Origin: Parachlorella kessleri
Taxonomy: Eukaryota; Chlorophyta; Trebouxiophyceae; Chlorellales; Chlorellaceae
Assembly: GCA_001598975.1 (NCBI GenBank)
Contig: BBXU01000136.1
Span: 45,248 to 109,247 of the forward strand
DNA length: 64,000 nt
Direction: 5' to 3'
The notes below the pieces were generated by a model, which ran no database searches, was not told where the DNA came from, and was given only the letters and a program-made list of their open reading frames with translations. Shown in pieces: positions 1 through 10,961 of this stretch. Numbering within the stretch: the stretch's first letter is position 1; every line of letters begins with the position of its first letter. Both the position numbers and the translations under genes were made by a program.

Positions 1-1400
1 ATTGCCAGTATCTGTTCGCTGTATCGCGCCCCGAGTGCTGCTGGCCCTGCTGCGGCAAAGCGTGGAGCGCATCAGTCGCGTAAGGGAAGCCGCAGCCTCA
101 GCCCTGCAGGCCCTGCTCCCCCAGGCAGCAGCCAGGGGCGTGGCGGGAGCAGACGCAATGGCATCAGTCATATGCCCACTCTCGCTGGAGGCCTGCGTGA
201 GTGGGGAAGCCCTTGCAACCGTGGCAGGGCTGCTGGTGCACCCTTCCACGCAGCGTGTGTTACTGGAAGGGCTAGCTTTCAGCGCTGGAGGCCTGGATAA
301 CCAGCTGAGCACAGCAGCTGGGGATGCCCTGGCAGCGGGGGTGCAGCGATTGGCAGAGGAGGGTCTACAGCACGCGCAGCAGGGGCAGCAGCTGGGTGGT
401 AGCGAGGAGGCAAGGCGGCTGCTGCCGCTGGCTGAGGCATTTGTGGAGGTCTGGGAGGAGGCTCAGACGGTGCCCAGCCGCAAGGCACGCCTCGCCACCC
501 CACTGCTGGCAGCCGGGGATGTGCTTCTCTCACGCACACCACTCCGTGGCGCGCTGACCACTGTTCTAGACGCCTCCTCCGCCACTACTACTGCTGGAAG
601 TGCCATGGGAGGAAATGCCCCAGCTGACAGGGAAGCAGCAGCCACCGAGGGCAGTGTAGCCGTGCACCCGCCGGAGCCGGGCGCCTGGGGTGTGGCAGGC
701 CGCCTGCTAACTTGCGTCCGGGGCGAGGTCCGCGGCTGCACTGACATCCCCCGCCTGCACCTGGCGGCGGGCCTGCTGTGCCAACTTGCTGAGCTGCCCC
801 AGCCTGTCAAGGCGGCGGCCCTGGCCTCCACGCTGGGCCTGCTGGGCAACCGCTACCCCAAGGCAAGCAGGCAGTAGGGATGGTCATGTGTGGGAGGGTG
901 CCTTTTGAACAAGAACAAGGCCTGCATGGGCCCAACCAATTCGATTGCTTGCCAATCAATAGTGTGGAAGCCATGTAGCTGCTTGGTAAGGCTTGGTATG
1001 ACGGCAATCTGTGCAAATGTTTCAATCTCCTGCTCAAACTGGTGCGTGTCGGCTGCTGTGGTCGCAGGTACGGCGCTATGCAGCCGAGCAGCTGTACACC
1101 TCCCTGCTGACCTTCGACCCAGACGAGTGGGGCACTTGTGCCGCTGACCCAGACTCTGTCCCAGACGCTGACGCCGCTCTGGACCTGCTGAGCTCCACTG
1201 CTTGGGACGGCCCTCTGGAGAATGTGCGCCCAGCCAGGTCTCAGCTGTTCAAGTGCTTTAGACTGCCTGAGCCGCGGCTGCTGAAGCCTGGGGGTCCTAC
1301 GGCAGGCCAGGGAGGGCCTGGGGGAGATGCTGAGCAGGGCCGGCAAGGCGAAGATGTGTCATATCAGTCACTGATCGACAGAGCAGTGCGCGGCATGTGA
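1..1400 (+). CDS. TBCD: Tubulin-folding cofactor D, C-terminal part (5' end outside window)
   Basis: TBCD is a HEAT-repeat chaperone that, with cofactors C and E, assembles the alpha/beta-tubulin dimer in the cytosol. The window holds its last two exons: up to 862 and 1068-1400 (stop TGA). The reading frame is open from base 2. The first exon has helical repeat segments such as SVERISRVREAAASAL and a stretch like the conserved TBCD segment (VLLEGLAFSAGGLD). The second exon reads VRRYAAEQLYTSLLTF and later LSSTAWDGPLENVR, matching the family's C-terminal pattern of a repeat followed by 'DTAWD...VR..R'. The joining intron (863-1067) is GC-AG, phase 0. A TGTAA at 1457-1461 fits as polyadenylation signal. 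Assignment is from remembered family patterns, not a search. Confidence 0.83.
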
Positions 1401-1940
1401 TTTTCTAGATGCTGGACAGTTTTTGCTCAATCGAGGCTTGGCGGTGTGGGATTCTGTGTAACATGGTGTGGTACACGACCTTGCTTACTGTTTGAGGGGC
1501 CGTAGCCTATCGAGTAAACCCCCTACTGGATCAGAAACAGAGGCAAGCCCAAAGCAACCCCTTCCAACCAGCCCTGTCTGGACAGTTCACTATTGGGGGC
1601 CAAACTCCCTCTCCTCTTTTCGCACGCACTGCCTGCCTGCCCGCCAACAGGAACATCAATGTCATCCTGGTCAAGACACCTACAAACTCATAAGTCTTCA
1701 GGTACGTCAGGCGAGCTCAGATTGTCCCTTACACTCAGCCCTTTCGCTTCTACGAAATTGACATCCTAGGTACTGGTCATGGTACTGGTGGCTACCTGTG
1801 TTGGCCGTGTTTAGCATGGGCGCTCCCGCGCTGAACACAGCGAGCACGGCTACAAACTAAAACTAACCTTGGCCACGTGATTCACCTTCCTGGCGCCGTG
1901 TATACACTCGAGAGCTCTTGCTTACATCGACACGCACTCG
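1401..1940. other. Intergenic: TBCD 3' region and upstream region of the S74 gene
   Basis: No exon with good splice sites or coding character was found here. The stretch should hold the TBCD 3' UTR and the promoter of the next gene. No TATA-like element stood out. Confidence 0.5.
1457..1461 (+). terminator. Candidate TGTAA polyadenylation signal of the TBCD gene
   Basis: TGTAA lies 57 nt after the stop codon. This pentamer is the usual poly(A) signal in chlorophyte algae. Chance occurrence cannot be excluded. Confidence 0.35.
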
Positions 1941-4900
1941 ATGGACCCTGCAAGGGCCATCGTGAGTGCCCTGGATACATGTCGCACGTTGACTCCAGAG
2001 CAGTACAGCTTCTTGTTGCAACAAGCTGCACAGCATCTCTCTGACAGCACCTGGCTGGCCAACTGGAGTCTTAACGCTGGCAGGCAGCGAGTTGTTCGGC
2101 TAGACAGCCCTACACTGAACTTTGGCAAGGTCTGTGAGGAACTCTTGGCGCCCGAGGAAAACCACTCTGGAGCACTCTGCGTGCTTGTGGCTGGAGATCT
2201 GGAGCAGAAGAGGAAGAAAAGGGCCGGAGGTCTGCCCGAGGGTGTGAAGTATGAGGGCAACGGCTTTCCTGGCAGGCAAGTATAGCCTGGGCAAGCTGAT
2301 GCATGTAACGCATCACCACAGGGTAGCACCCGAATATTTTACACCTCACCGACGCATGAAATGCAGCCTTAGGACTATGGGACATGGACCTGCACAAGCA
2401 CACCTTGAATGAGCATGTATGGCTGTCCCGCAGGATCAATTTCCTGCCCTCTGACAGGGCCGTCGTGCCCCTCATAGGGAAGCAGTCAGCAAACTGGGAC
2501 CGCCTCAAAGGAGACATGGTGACCCACAAGGTTGGTAATGAACGCAATGGTAGCGCTGCCGAAAGCGTGGCCTCGGCCAGTGTGATGTGGCAGCTGAGAC
2601 CTTGCAGTAGGGCCTACCAGGGCTGTGGCAAATGGCTGGCAGATTGCAAGGGAATGGTCATAGCAACCGAGCACCAAGCAGCGGCAGGATGCGCACAGGA
2701 AGCATGCCAATTGACCTGCGATCATTTAGTGTAACGGTTGATTACCGCCTCTGTGGTTGTTTACTGCCTCTGTGCTTGCAGCTTGTTGCCCCCTTTTCTG
2801 ATATTGCCCGCTTGTTGCTGCAGCTGGCACCCGCCACACTGCTGTCTGACCCCTTCCTGTCACGTGCTTTTTCAGCCCCCAATGTATATCAAATGTTGCA
2901 GGTGTCTGGGTATCAGGTGAGGTTGGTGGAACTCAACCCTGGCCAGCCCTCTCGCTCTCAGGTGCTTGCTGCTGCACCGGCAGAGAAAGGCGGCGTGAAG
3001 CTCACCCTTGACGAAACCCACCAGTTCAAAAGCGGCCAGGCAACAGTGTCCCTTATGGGGGTGCACCCAGCAGTTGATGGGGATGTGGAGGTGCACAGGA
3101 GGGTGGACGCTGTTTCCTTCATTGTGAAAGGTGGAGTTAGGACTGATAGCATTGACTTCCCGGCCCTCAATGCTAAGCTGGAGCAGCGCGGCAGCACAGC
3201 ATATGCAGAGTAAGTCATTGTAAGGGTGCCAGATGTGGCGGTGTGCTACAGTTGCAGGGGGTCAGCCAAAGTGCACCTCGCAGGCTGGGGGTCAGAGCAG
3301 TATAGATCTGCGCTGCTTCCATGGTCTTGCTATCTGAATTGTCCTGCATGCATGAGTCCTGCTCTTCCTCACTCTCATGCCCGGCAGTCCAAGACCCCTT
3401 GGCTGGATGCGCATGCACTGCATATTTACTGCTGTGTGCCTGCAGGGAGCGCTACACCCTCCAGCAGGACTTGTGCATGATCCATATCGTTATGACAGGG
3501 GTGTCCCAGCCATCAGGACAGCTCTCAGCAGCTGTAGCCCAACAAAGAGCACTTGGCAGCATCGCACATGTAATCTCACCCCCTGCAGCAGCGGCTGGCC
3601 CTGTGGTCGCCAGGGCAGAACCAGGATCACAAGGACTAGTGCTGCCCTTAGTGCCTGGCGCAATGGCCCTGGCCCCACCACAGGTGCAGGGAGCTGGTGC
3701 CGGGCTATTGCCCTTTGGCATGCAACCCTTGACAGTTGCGCACCGCCTGCTGCTACCGCACCAGCAGCAGGTGAAACCCATGCAGCAACTGCTGTTCCAG
3801 CCACAGCAGCAGCAGCAAGTCCAACAGCAGCAGCAGCAGCACCAATTGCAGCTGCCGCTGCAGCAACAGCAGCAGCAGCAGCAGCTCAGCGACAATATAG
3901 CGCAGCTGCTTCAACCGGCACAGCAGCCTCCTGCTGCTCCTCCGGCCTCCCTCACCTCCTCAGGTTTGCTTAAACAGCTGCTCAGGCTAGACCAGCCACC
4001 GGCAGCCTCAAATTTGGCCTCGCCTGGTCCGAGGCCAGCAGTGGAGGAGCCGCCCGACGCAGTGGCCGAAAGCCCTCACAAGGCAAGCAGCAGCGCCGGC
4101 GGAGGCGCGGCCTCGAAGAGCCCCAGCTCGGGCCCTGCAGATGCCCTGCCACCTTCGGCCGTAGCAGGGGCGACAGCTACAAGTGCCCCCAAGCCAGCAA
4201 AGAAAAGGGATTACTTTTTCACAGAGAAGGCCACAGTGGGTGGCCCAGACCCCGGCCGGGCGTTCCACCCAGATCAACAGCTCGTGGTGCAGGGCAGGGC
4301 CCTAGTTATAGGAGGGCTGAGGGTGGAGGGGGAGTTAAACCATGTGTCAGATGCCCGGCGCAAGACCGACATTGTGGTGGTGGGCGAGGTGGAGCTCTGC
4401 ATGAGGCTAGCTGCAACCATCAGCATCCACACATTCAGGTGAGGGCTTGGAGGGAGGCATGGAGTCTTTTGGTAGTATTGACAGGCTAATGAGAGCCCTG
4501 GAAAAGTATGCACCAGTGCTTCCCTGGGCCTTGGAGCCTTCTATCTAGCTAGGGCGCTTTAATGTGGATGTTGAAGCTGCAATTGCAACAGTAAAAGGGC
4601 GTCCCTCGCCATTGCCTTCTGAAGTGCCAGCATCATCAGAAGGTTTGAGGCCTTACCTGGCTGCCAGGTAGGGCCTGGCGGTTGGGCCACTGCGCTCACA
4701 AGTATGTATGTGCAGGTTCAAGGGCCGCGACGCCAAGCAGCTGGGGTTCATAGCACAGCAGGTGGCGGAGCAAGTGCAGCAGTGTGGGGCGGAGCACTTC
4801 AACCTGGTCAAGAAGGACGCCAATGGGGAGCTGTGCCTGGACCTCATCGGCCACTTGGCAATGCTCCATGGGGCCGTGCAGGGAATCATCCAGGGCCATG

Positions 4901-5674
4901 TACAAAAGAGGCAAGTCTAGGCTAGTCTCGACCTACAGCGTACCGTCACCTGACCCTGCTGCTGTGAGGTCCGCACAAGGAGGCCTAGGAACGAGTCAGG
5001 ATGTGCTAATGCAAGTCTAGGCCTGCTGCGTGGTCTGCGGAGGTGTGTTGCTGCTGACTCTAGCAATGATGAATCCTAATTACTGCTTTCCATTGGTATA
5101 TGCGGCGTGCAGTGTATATCTCAGCGTCGGACACAGAGGGTGCGCAGAGCATGGACACTACAGGTACATGGTAAGCAGGTAGAAGGTTGCCTTCAGGCAG
5201 AAGTCTTACCTGGGTCTTGTGCTCTTGTATGACAGAGATCAAGAGGTGGGCCAAGAGGTTCAGCTGCAATTCCTCATGACGGCGGTGGGGAGCCTAGACT
5301 CCCGCCTTGACGGCATGAACGCCCTGCTGAAAAAGCTGCAGCGTGCCATCCAAGGCGAGGCAACTTCTGCAATGCCTGCCAGCTCAGCAGATGCCAGCGG
5401 GCTGGTTGCAGCAGCCTGGACTGGCAGCACCAGCACTGCTAGCAACGGCAGCAGAGACAGCCTTGCAACCATGCTGGAAGAAGGGGAGGAGTTTGCAGAG
5501 AGTGATGCAGAGATGGCAGAGGCAGATGGCACGGAAGGCAGCTGCTCGAGTGGGGTTGCAGGGGCCGGCAGGGGAGGGCGGCCCTGCATCTTTGCCGGGC
5601 TCAGCCCAGATGAGGTGGCTGCAAAACTGCTGCTGATGTTGGGAGAGCAAGCCCCACAGCTGAAGCTTTACAAG
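1941..5674 (+). CDS. MYRF-like protein with peptidase S74 (intramolecular chaperone) domain
   Basis: Exons 1941-2275, 2434-2530, 2902-3209, 3446-4438, 4716-4910 and 5236-5674 join with matching phases; introns after 2275 and 4910 are GC-AG. The N-terminal 250 residues sit where MYRF-type factors carry an Ndt80-like DNA-binding fold, but I see no diagnostic motif, so that is inference. A Gln-rich linker (about 365-410) and a Ser/Ala/Pro-rich stretch follow. Residues about 520-655 match the S74/ICA domain seen in MYRF and phage tail proteins: LVVQGRALVIGGLRVEGEL, then HVSDARRKTD, then LGFIAQQVAE. Ser548 and Lys553 keep the Ser-(x4)-Lys spacing of the self-cleavage dyad. A likely coiled coil follows (DQEVGQEVQLQFLMTAV...). 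In metazoan MYRF a trimer self-cleaves and frees a transcription factor from the ER; no transmembrane segment is visible here. The last exon splices in frame into the PHAX-helicase exons, so this may be the N-terminal half of one 1,447-residue protein. If not spliced, the frame stops at 5710. Confidence 0.68.
2755..2863 (+). repeat. Dispersed repeat, copy A (inside an intron of the S74 gene)
   Basis: Shares a perfect 38-bp core (2826-2863) with copy B at 23725-23762, plus a weaker match upstream to about 2755. Just before and at its start are two tandem imperfect 19-mers (TTGATTACCGCCTCTGTGG and TTGTTTACTGCCTCTGTGC). It lies wholly in the 2531-2901 intron. No coding sense is apparent. Confidence 0.75.
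3799..3887 (+). repeat. CAG/CAA trinucleotide tract (Gln-rich coding)
   Basis: Interrupted CAG and CAA codons inside exon 3446-4438 of the S74 gene encode runs of glutamine. It is a coding microsatellite and probably length-variable between strains. Confidence 0.9.
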
Positions 5675-5742
5675 GTAAGCATCACATGTACACACACAGT
5701 TCCCACTTGACTAAGATGACTCACCTGGCATGCACTGCACAG

Positions 5743-8700
5743 GAGCTCTTTGCATGGCTCATGAGCAAGCAAGCCGCCCCTGACCACCCAACATGTTCGA
5801 GTCAAGGCATGGCTTGGAAGAGTCAAACTGGTATTGACAATGAAGTTGTGAATTCCTGGCTGCAGAAGTTTGCAGAACAACTGGGCCCCGAGGCCATGCA
5901 AGAGCTGTATGAGGCTGCCACTGGTGGTCCAGCTGAGCTGACTGCCAAGGCTGACAGGCAGCGCAGCCTGGGTGGGCAGTTCATCCGCCTGGCCAAGAAG
6001 AGGATCCACGCTGACAAGATCAGGTGTGCACGCACCGGCACGAGCCTGTCTGGAAGTTGGGTCGGTTTGGGTGGCCTGCCCCTAGCTACTTGTTGTGTGC
6101 CAGGCTAGAGACCTTGCTAGCATTTGCCAAGGGCACAGCTTGGCATGCAAATCGGCACGTGAGTAACCTACCTTGCAAGGGAGGTGCCTTGTGCGAGCGC
6201 TGGCCCGTACATCATGCGCCGCCCGCGCGCAGGAAGGAGGCCGCCGCTGCCAGCGGGCTGTCGGAAGCTCAGCTGCGGTCCTACCAGCAGCAGGTGGTTG
6301 AAGTGGCTCGCACGGGCGCCAACCTCATAGTTGTGGCCCCGACCGGCTCTGGCAAGACGGCCATAGTCATCAGGCACGCGGCTGTGGTCCTGGACGAGGA
6401 CCCCAAACAGCGCATTGTGTTCCTGGCGCCCACTGTGGCCCTGGCACAGCAGCAAGCAGGTGGGGAGCAAGGGATGGGTCAGCTCTGCAGGGTTTAAGCG
6501 CTCCAGATGATGGGCTCCCCTAGCCGCGAAGGCCGTGTGCTGTAGTCTCCTATAACTGAGTCTCCTTTCAAGTGTGCCTGCACAGGCTGGGGTGGTGTGT
6601 GATGTACTGTGCACAAGTTCAGCCAGTGGCAGCTTGGCATCCTGCTGCCCTGAGAGCCTGGCCAGTTTGTCTTTCCCAAGCACAATTGGCTTGCGTCAGC
6701 CGTCTTGCAACTGCATGTTTTCTGCCATCGTTCTGTGCTTCGCCACCAGTAGCCTGAGTCTGCCCACGACCGCACCAGGATGGTAAAAGATATCCAGCCT
6801 GAAGAAGCGCCAAGGGTGGCTGCATAGGTGCTTTCCTGGCCATGGCGCCCTTCAGCATCGGCAAATACCAGGTGGACTGCCGCTGCGGTGAGGACCCGAT
6901 CACCCCGCGCGAGTGGGAGGGCGTGCTGCGCCGCACACATGTCCTGGTGATGACGCCGCAGTCGCTCCTCAACCTCCTGGAGACTGGCCATGCCCACATG
7001 GACCAAATCAACCTGCTGGTAAGCCGTACCAATAGTTGCTGCTGGGCTTGGAACCCCCAACCGTATGGTGCATCTGTCATTGTTCTTCCTTTTCTCGACC
7101 ATTGGCAAAGCCTGCATGCACATGCATCCAGCACGTCCCCACGGGCATTGATGAGTTGTCACATGTTTTGGTCAGACAGAACCAGCAAGGCTATGGTTGT
7201 GCCGGGCTTGCAGCTGCTGGATGAGTGCCACCATGCCAAGGACGACCACCCCACCGCCAAGGTGCTGCAGTATTACCACAAGTCGTCCCAGCAAACCCAG
7301 CTCATCGGCCTCACTGCCTCACCCACCAGCAAAGGCAGCATGGTGGGTAGCCCTGTAGTGCGAGGTATCTGTGGGTGCTCGGTGTAGCCTAGTCGCGGAG
7401 CAAAGCCATGCAGCTATGTCGTGCTGGTTGCCATGCCCGCTGATGAGGTGTGACTCGAGGCTTGCTAAAAACGTGGTTACGCATATCGTCATGGTGTTTG
7501 CAGGACGGCACATACCAGGGGCTTCTCAGCCTGAGAGCCAACCTGGACGCCACTTACGTCATCCTGGACAAGGACAACCCTGACATACGGGTAAGCGCAG
7601 CCAGTGTGACCGAGAACGATGCAGTCGCTGACCAGTTCAGAAGTTACAGTGGACGAGTGCAGTTATCAGCTGGTTGGAAGGCGCAGCTGAGTGTCCCCAG
7701 TGGGAAGGTTGCATGACAGTAGGGCAACAACGGCTACCAGTTGCTCGCAATGGCTGGCTGTGCAGGAGTTTGTGCCCAAGGTCAACGAGAGGCCCCCTCT
7801 GTGGGTGTATCCACGCCAGGAGGACCGCCAGCTGGCACGGCAGCTGGGCGCGTTTGTCCTGCTGGCGGTGGAGCAGCTGGAGGCCATCATCACCATGCCA
7901 GGTGGGGCAGGGTGCCTGCTAAGTGCTGCTCTGCTTCCAAGTGCGTCTGCATGATTCGATGGATTGGTTCTGGCATGAGATTCTGCAAAGTTTTGTGATT
8001 TGCCAGGTCCCGAGGCGACTCCCCATGGGACCTGTGCGGTACGCTTTTCACCCCATGCAAGCGCCTGCTCCCCCGTGCAGAGGAGCAGCGGATACCCCGG
8101 GAGGTCCGAGAGTTGCTGGCTGACGGGCGCTGGTGCACCACAGCAGCTACCTGGTGCCTGAAGGCGGGCGGCCGCCTGCAAGCAGCGGAGTACGCCTCAG
8201 ACGATCGCCACGATCTCACCTGCTGCCTGCTGCTGGTCCGCGGCGCTGTGAATGCGCTGGCACTAGTTGGCGACACTGGCTATGAAGCTGCCGTCCGACA
8301 CTTGTCCAAGGAGTACGCTGCCGTGGCAGAGAAGGTGGGTGAAATCACTTCAGGTGTGTGATGTGCCGCTTCAATGTGTGACTGTGCGGCCCTATCGCAC
8401 GGCTTCAGTGACGGTGCTCCCACTCAAGCTTAATGCTGTGATATGAATGTGTGAGCTGTGCACAGCTACAGCTGCCGGTCATACATACCGTACCCTACAT
8501 CGTCGTACTGTGCCTTCCTCATCTGCAGGTGGTAGACTCCCTGGAGCAGTTGGGTCCAGCCCTGGCCTCAGGCCATGGCAGCAGCCGCTTCCCTCGGACC
8601 CTGGAGCTGCTGCGGCGCCTGCTCAGCTCAGCTTTGGACCTGCGGACCTTGCAGGAAGCTTACCGGTGCGTCCAGTGCACCTAACCTAGCATGTGTTCAG

Positions 8701-10186
8701 TGTTTCCTGCAGGCGCACTGCGGCAGCCCAATTTCTGGGCCCCCGCGGGACACACATTTCTTTGTTATTACGCACATGTGAGGTCCTATTGCGTGGGCTG
8801 AGCAGGCTCAACTGCAAGCAACTGCCGTTCGACACCATTTGCCAGGGTTGCTGATGCTTCGGGAGGGCGTGCGTCTTGTAGGTCCTCCTTCGCTGGCATC
8901 TCCCGCCACCCCAAGTTTTTGAAGCTACGCGAGGTGCTGCTAGAGAGGGCCGCCCTCCCAGCCTTCCACGGCATTGTGTTTGCCCGCACCCGCGAGGCGG
9001 TGCGCTCCCTGACCCGGCTGATCAAGGGTTGCCCAGACCTGCAGTTCCTGGAGGCGAGTAGGCTTGGCGCTCATTGCCCAACTTGCCAGTGATGGTGTAG
9101 AGTGGACTGCAGCATTGGCATGATGTAGTGAGTGGGCGCTGCTTCTGGCACTGCGGATGCAACATGTTTGGCTGCCAGGCACCGCCCATGGGGTAAGGCT
9201 TGTGTGCCAGGAAGACAGGACTGGCCAGGCATTGAAGCATCCTGTCCCTGTCCTGAGGAGTCAGGGCCCGAAAAGCTAGGTACAAGACTTGCACGTGTAA
9301 CTGCAGGTGTATGCCTTCATGGGCCATGGGGGCCGCACAGGCGAGGGCGGCGCCAAGGGCATGCGAGTCAAGGAGCAGCAGCAGGTCATGGAGCGCTTCA
9401 AAGCACCAGGTGGGCGGCACATAGGGGCTTGCCTGCCAGAGCTAGCTTCCAGGCAGCGTGGCCAGCTCCTGTGGGGTCGGTCCTGCTGGGTTCCAGCGAC
9501 GTCCATGACGTTGGCTAATTGGGCACAAGCCTTGCTGCAGGGCGGAAGCTGCTGGTGTCCACCTCAGCGGGCGAGGAGGGCATCGACGTCCCCAACTGCG
9601 AGTTTGTGGTGCGGTACACAGCTACACAGACAGGTAAGTGCCCTTGCTGAGAGATATGTTGCCAGGGGCAGCTTGAGATGCGTGTCATGCGGATAACCTT
9701 TCTTGGGTACACACTTGCTCAGGTTTCTGCGGTGATGGGGGATCGGCCCTTTTATGGTAATCGGCCATTTTGACAGCCTGTTGCAGCTGCGTGCATGCCA
9801 ATTACCCTGCAAGTAATAATTGCAATCGCGCTATGGTGCAGGGCGGGAGCTCATCCAATCCAGGGGGAGGGCACGGATGGCTGCCAGCGAGTATATCCAG
9901 ATCCTGGAAGCGGGTGGGCAGGTGTGCCAAAGTGGACCACTCACAACCATGTATTCTGACCTACATATGTATACAGATACACAGGGCAGGTTGGCATGTC
10001 AGTTGCAAGCACCTGGTCCATAGGTGAGAGCTGCAACGAACGAGTAGAACCCGCCCTGATGTTTGGATTACTGAGGGGCGAGTTTGTGCCTGGGTGCAGG
10101 AACAACAGCTGTCCTTCAAGTCAGCTCGCGAGGAGGCCAACCTTCACAGCGCCCTCCAGCATATAGAGGCAGTTAGGATTGCCTGA
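5743..10186 (+). CDS. PHAX-type RNA-binding domain + RIG-I/Dicer-like DECH-box helicase
   Basis: Exons 5743-6023, 6233-6459, 6828-7018, 7214-7342, 7504-7590, 7766-7901, 8081-8334, 8529-8665, 8882-9053, 9307-9409, 9541-9633, 9842-9921 and 10100-10186 (TGA) all join in phase; 9054-9306 is a GC-AG intron. The first exon encodes a segment resembling the PHAX/RNA-GG-binding domain: an amphipathic helix, LGPEAMQELYEAA, then RQRSLGGQFIRLAKKR (compare PHAX 'RRRTPGGVFL..L'). The helicase is superfamily 2: motif I APTGSGKT, Ia FLAPTVALAQQ, II LLDECHHA, III LTASPT, V STSAGEEGIDVPN, VI QSRGRAR. The DECH box, the 'LRANLDATYVI' segment after motif III, and a helical insert between the two RecA folds are typical of RIG-I/Dicer. 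No RNase III, PAZ or dsRBD follows; the protein ends 28 codons into the last exon. Role inferred: dsRNA-sensing or RNA-interference-type ATPase. The 5' end is unresolved: exon 5236-5674 splices to 5743 in frame; a stand-alone start could be ATG 5761. Confidence 0.83.
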
Positions 10187-10431
10187 AGCAGTCAGGCAAC
10201 CAGCGAAGCGCAGGAGTTCAACCAAGTTAGCCTGTTGTGAGCAGCAAGCTTGCCTAAAGGAAGTGTTGCTGCTGCTTGCTCGCCCAGATGGGTTGCTTGG
10301 AGGTGTTTTCTGCTGGACAGGATGCATACCACTTGTTGCCTGAACTTGTCACCCAGGTAGCCTATGCCTGGCTGTGCAGCCCTTTCAAGAGGTCCAACTG
10401 TCGTGGCTGATACCACACCATGCCCACCGGT

Positions 10432-10461
10432 GGTACCCACGGTACCCACACTGGTACCCAC
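10432..10461 (+). promoter_or_regulatory. Three copies of GGTACCCAC upstream of the GT61 gene
   Basis: GGTACCCAC occurs at 10432-10440, 10441-10449 and 10453-10461, about 500 bp before the GT61 start codon. Clustered identical 9-mers suggest a factor-binding array, but a chance local duplication is equally possible. Confidence 0.3.
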
Positions 10462-10737
10462 CGTACGATGAAGGCGGCAGTCGGCACGACCTCACTGAGC
10501 GGCTTCAAGCTAAGTTAGCACCCTGGCTCACAAACTCCAAAACTCAGGTATCGCCAGCCACCTGTTGGCCTACCAAGCTCATGTGCATACATGTGCTTCT
10601 CTTGGCTGCCTGACCACAAGCTTGCCACTGTGATACAAACAGGACAAGGGCAACAACCCTTCCAGTGCCGTCGAACTAGGTGAGGAAATGTACAATCTTA
10701 CTCGTTCACCACCATGATGACGCAATGACAATAAGTC

Positions 10738-10804
10738 GCATAGAACTCTGTCAGCCCAGTGTACCCGTACCTCCTCTCTGATCGCATCATCTGCCACCCC
10801 AAAT
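10738..10804 (+). repeat. Second dispersed repeat, copy 1
   Basis: Aligns without gaps to 25323-25389 over 67 nt with 14 mismatches by hand (about 79% identity). This copy is intergenic; the other lies in an intron of the SWIM-domain gene. Confidence 0.6.
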
Positions 10805-10961
10805 AATGACAATGACTCGAGCCCCAGATCTCTGACATGTTGACACTTGGCAGCAGGGGACAGCGTTCACTTTTGGGCGCTGGCGTACCGCCGTGTTCCA
10901 ACAAGTTGCCAGAATGGAGCAAGTCCACCTCGTTTCATGCTTGATCGGACGGAAATAAGTT

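Larger units (their letters stand above)
10187..10961. other. Intergenic between helicase and GT61 genes
   Basis: No exon was recognised. It holds a triple 9-mer (10432-10461) and a copy of a second dispersed repeat (10738-10804), both listed separately. The rest is unremarkable. Confidence 0.5.

Noticed and set aside
2632..2901. Open frame leading into the third S74 exon
   Set aside because: This part lies in the intron and includes the dispersed repeat; the exon begins at 2902 after TTGCAG with phase matching the exon ending at 2530.
5743..10186. Dicer identity for the helicase
   Set aside because: No RNase III, PAZ or dsRNA-binding domain is encoded before the stop at 10186 or in the following intergenic stretch, so full Dicer is not supported.
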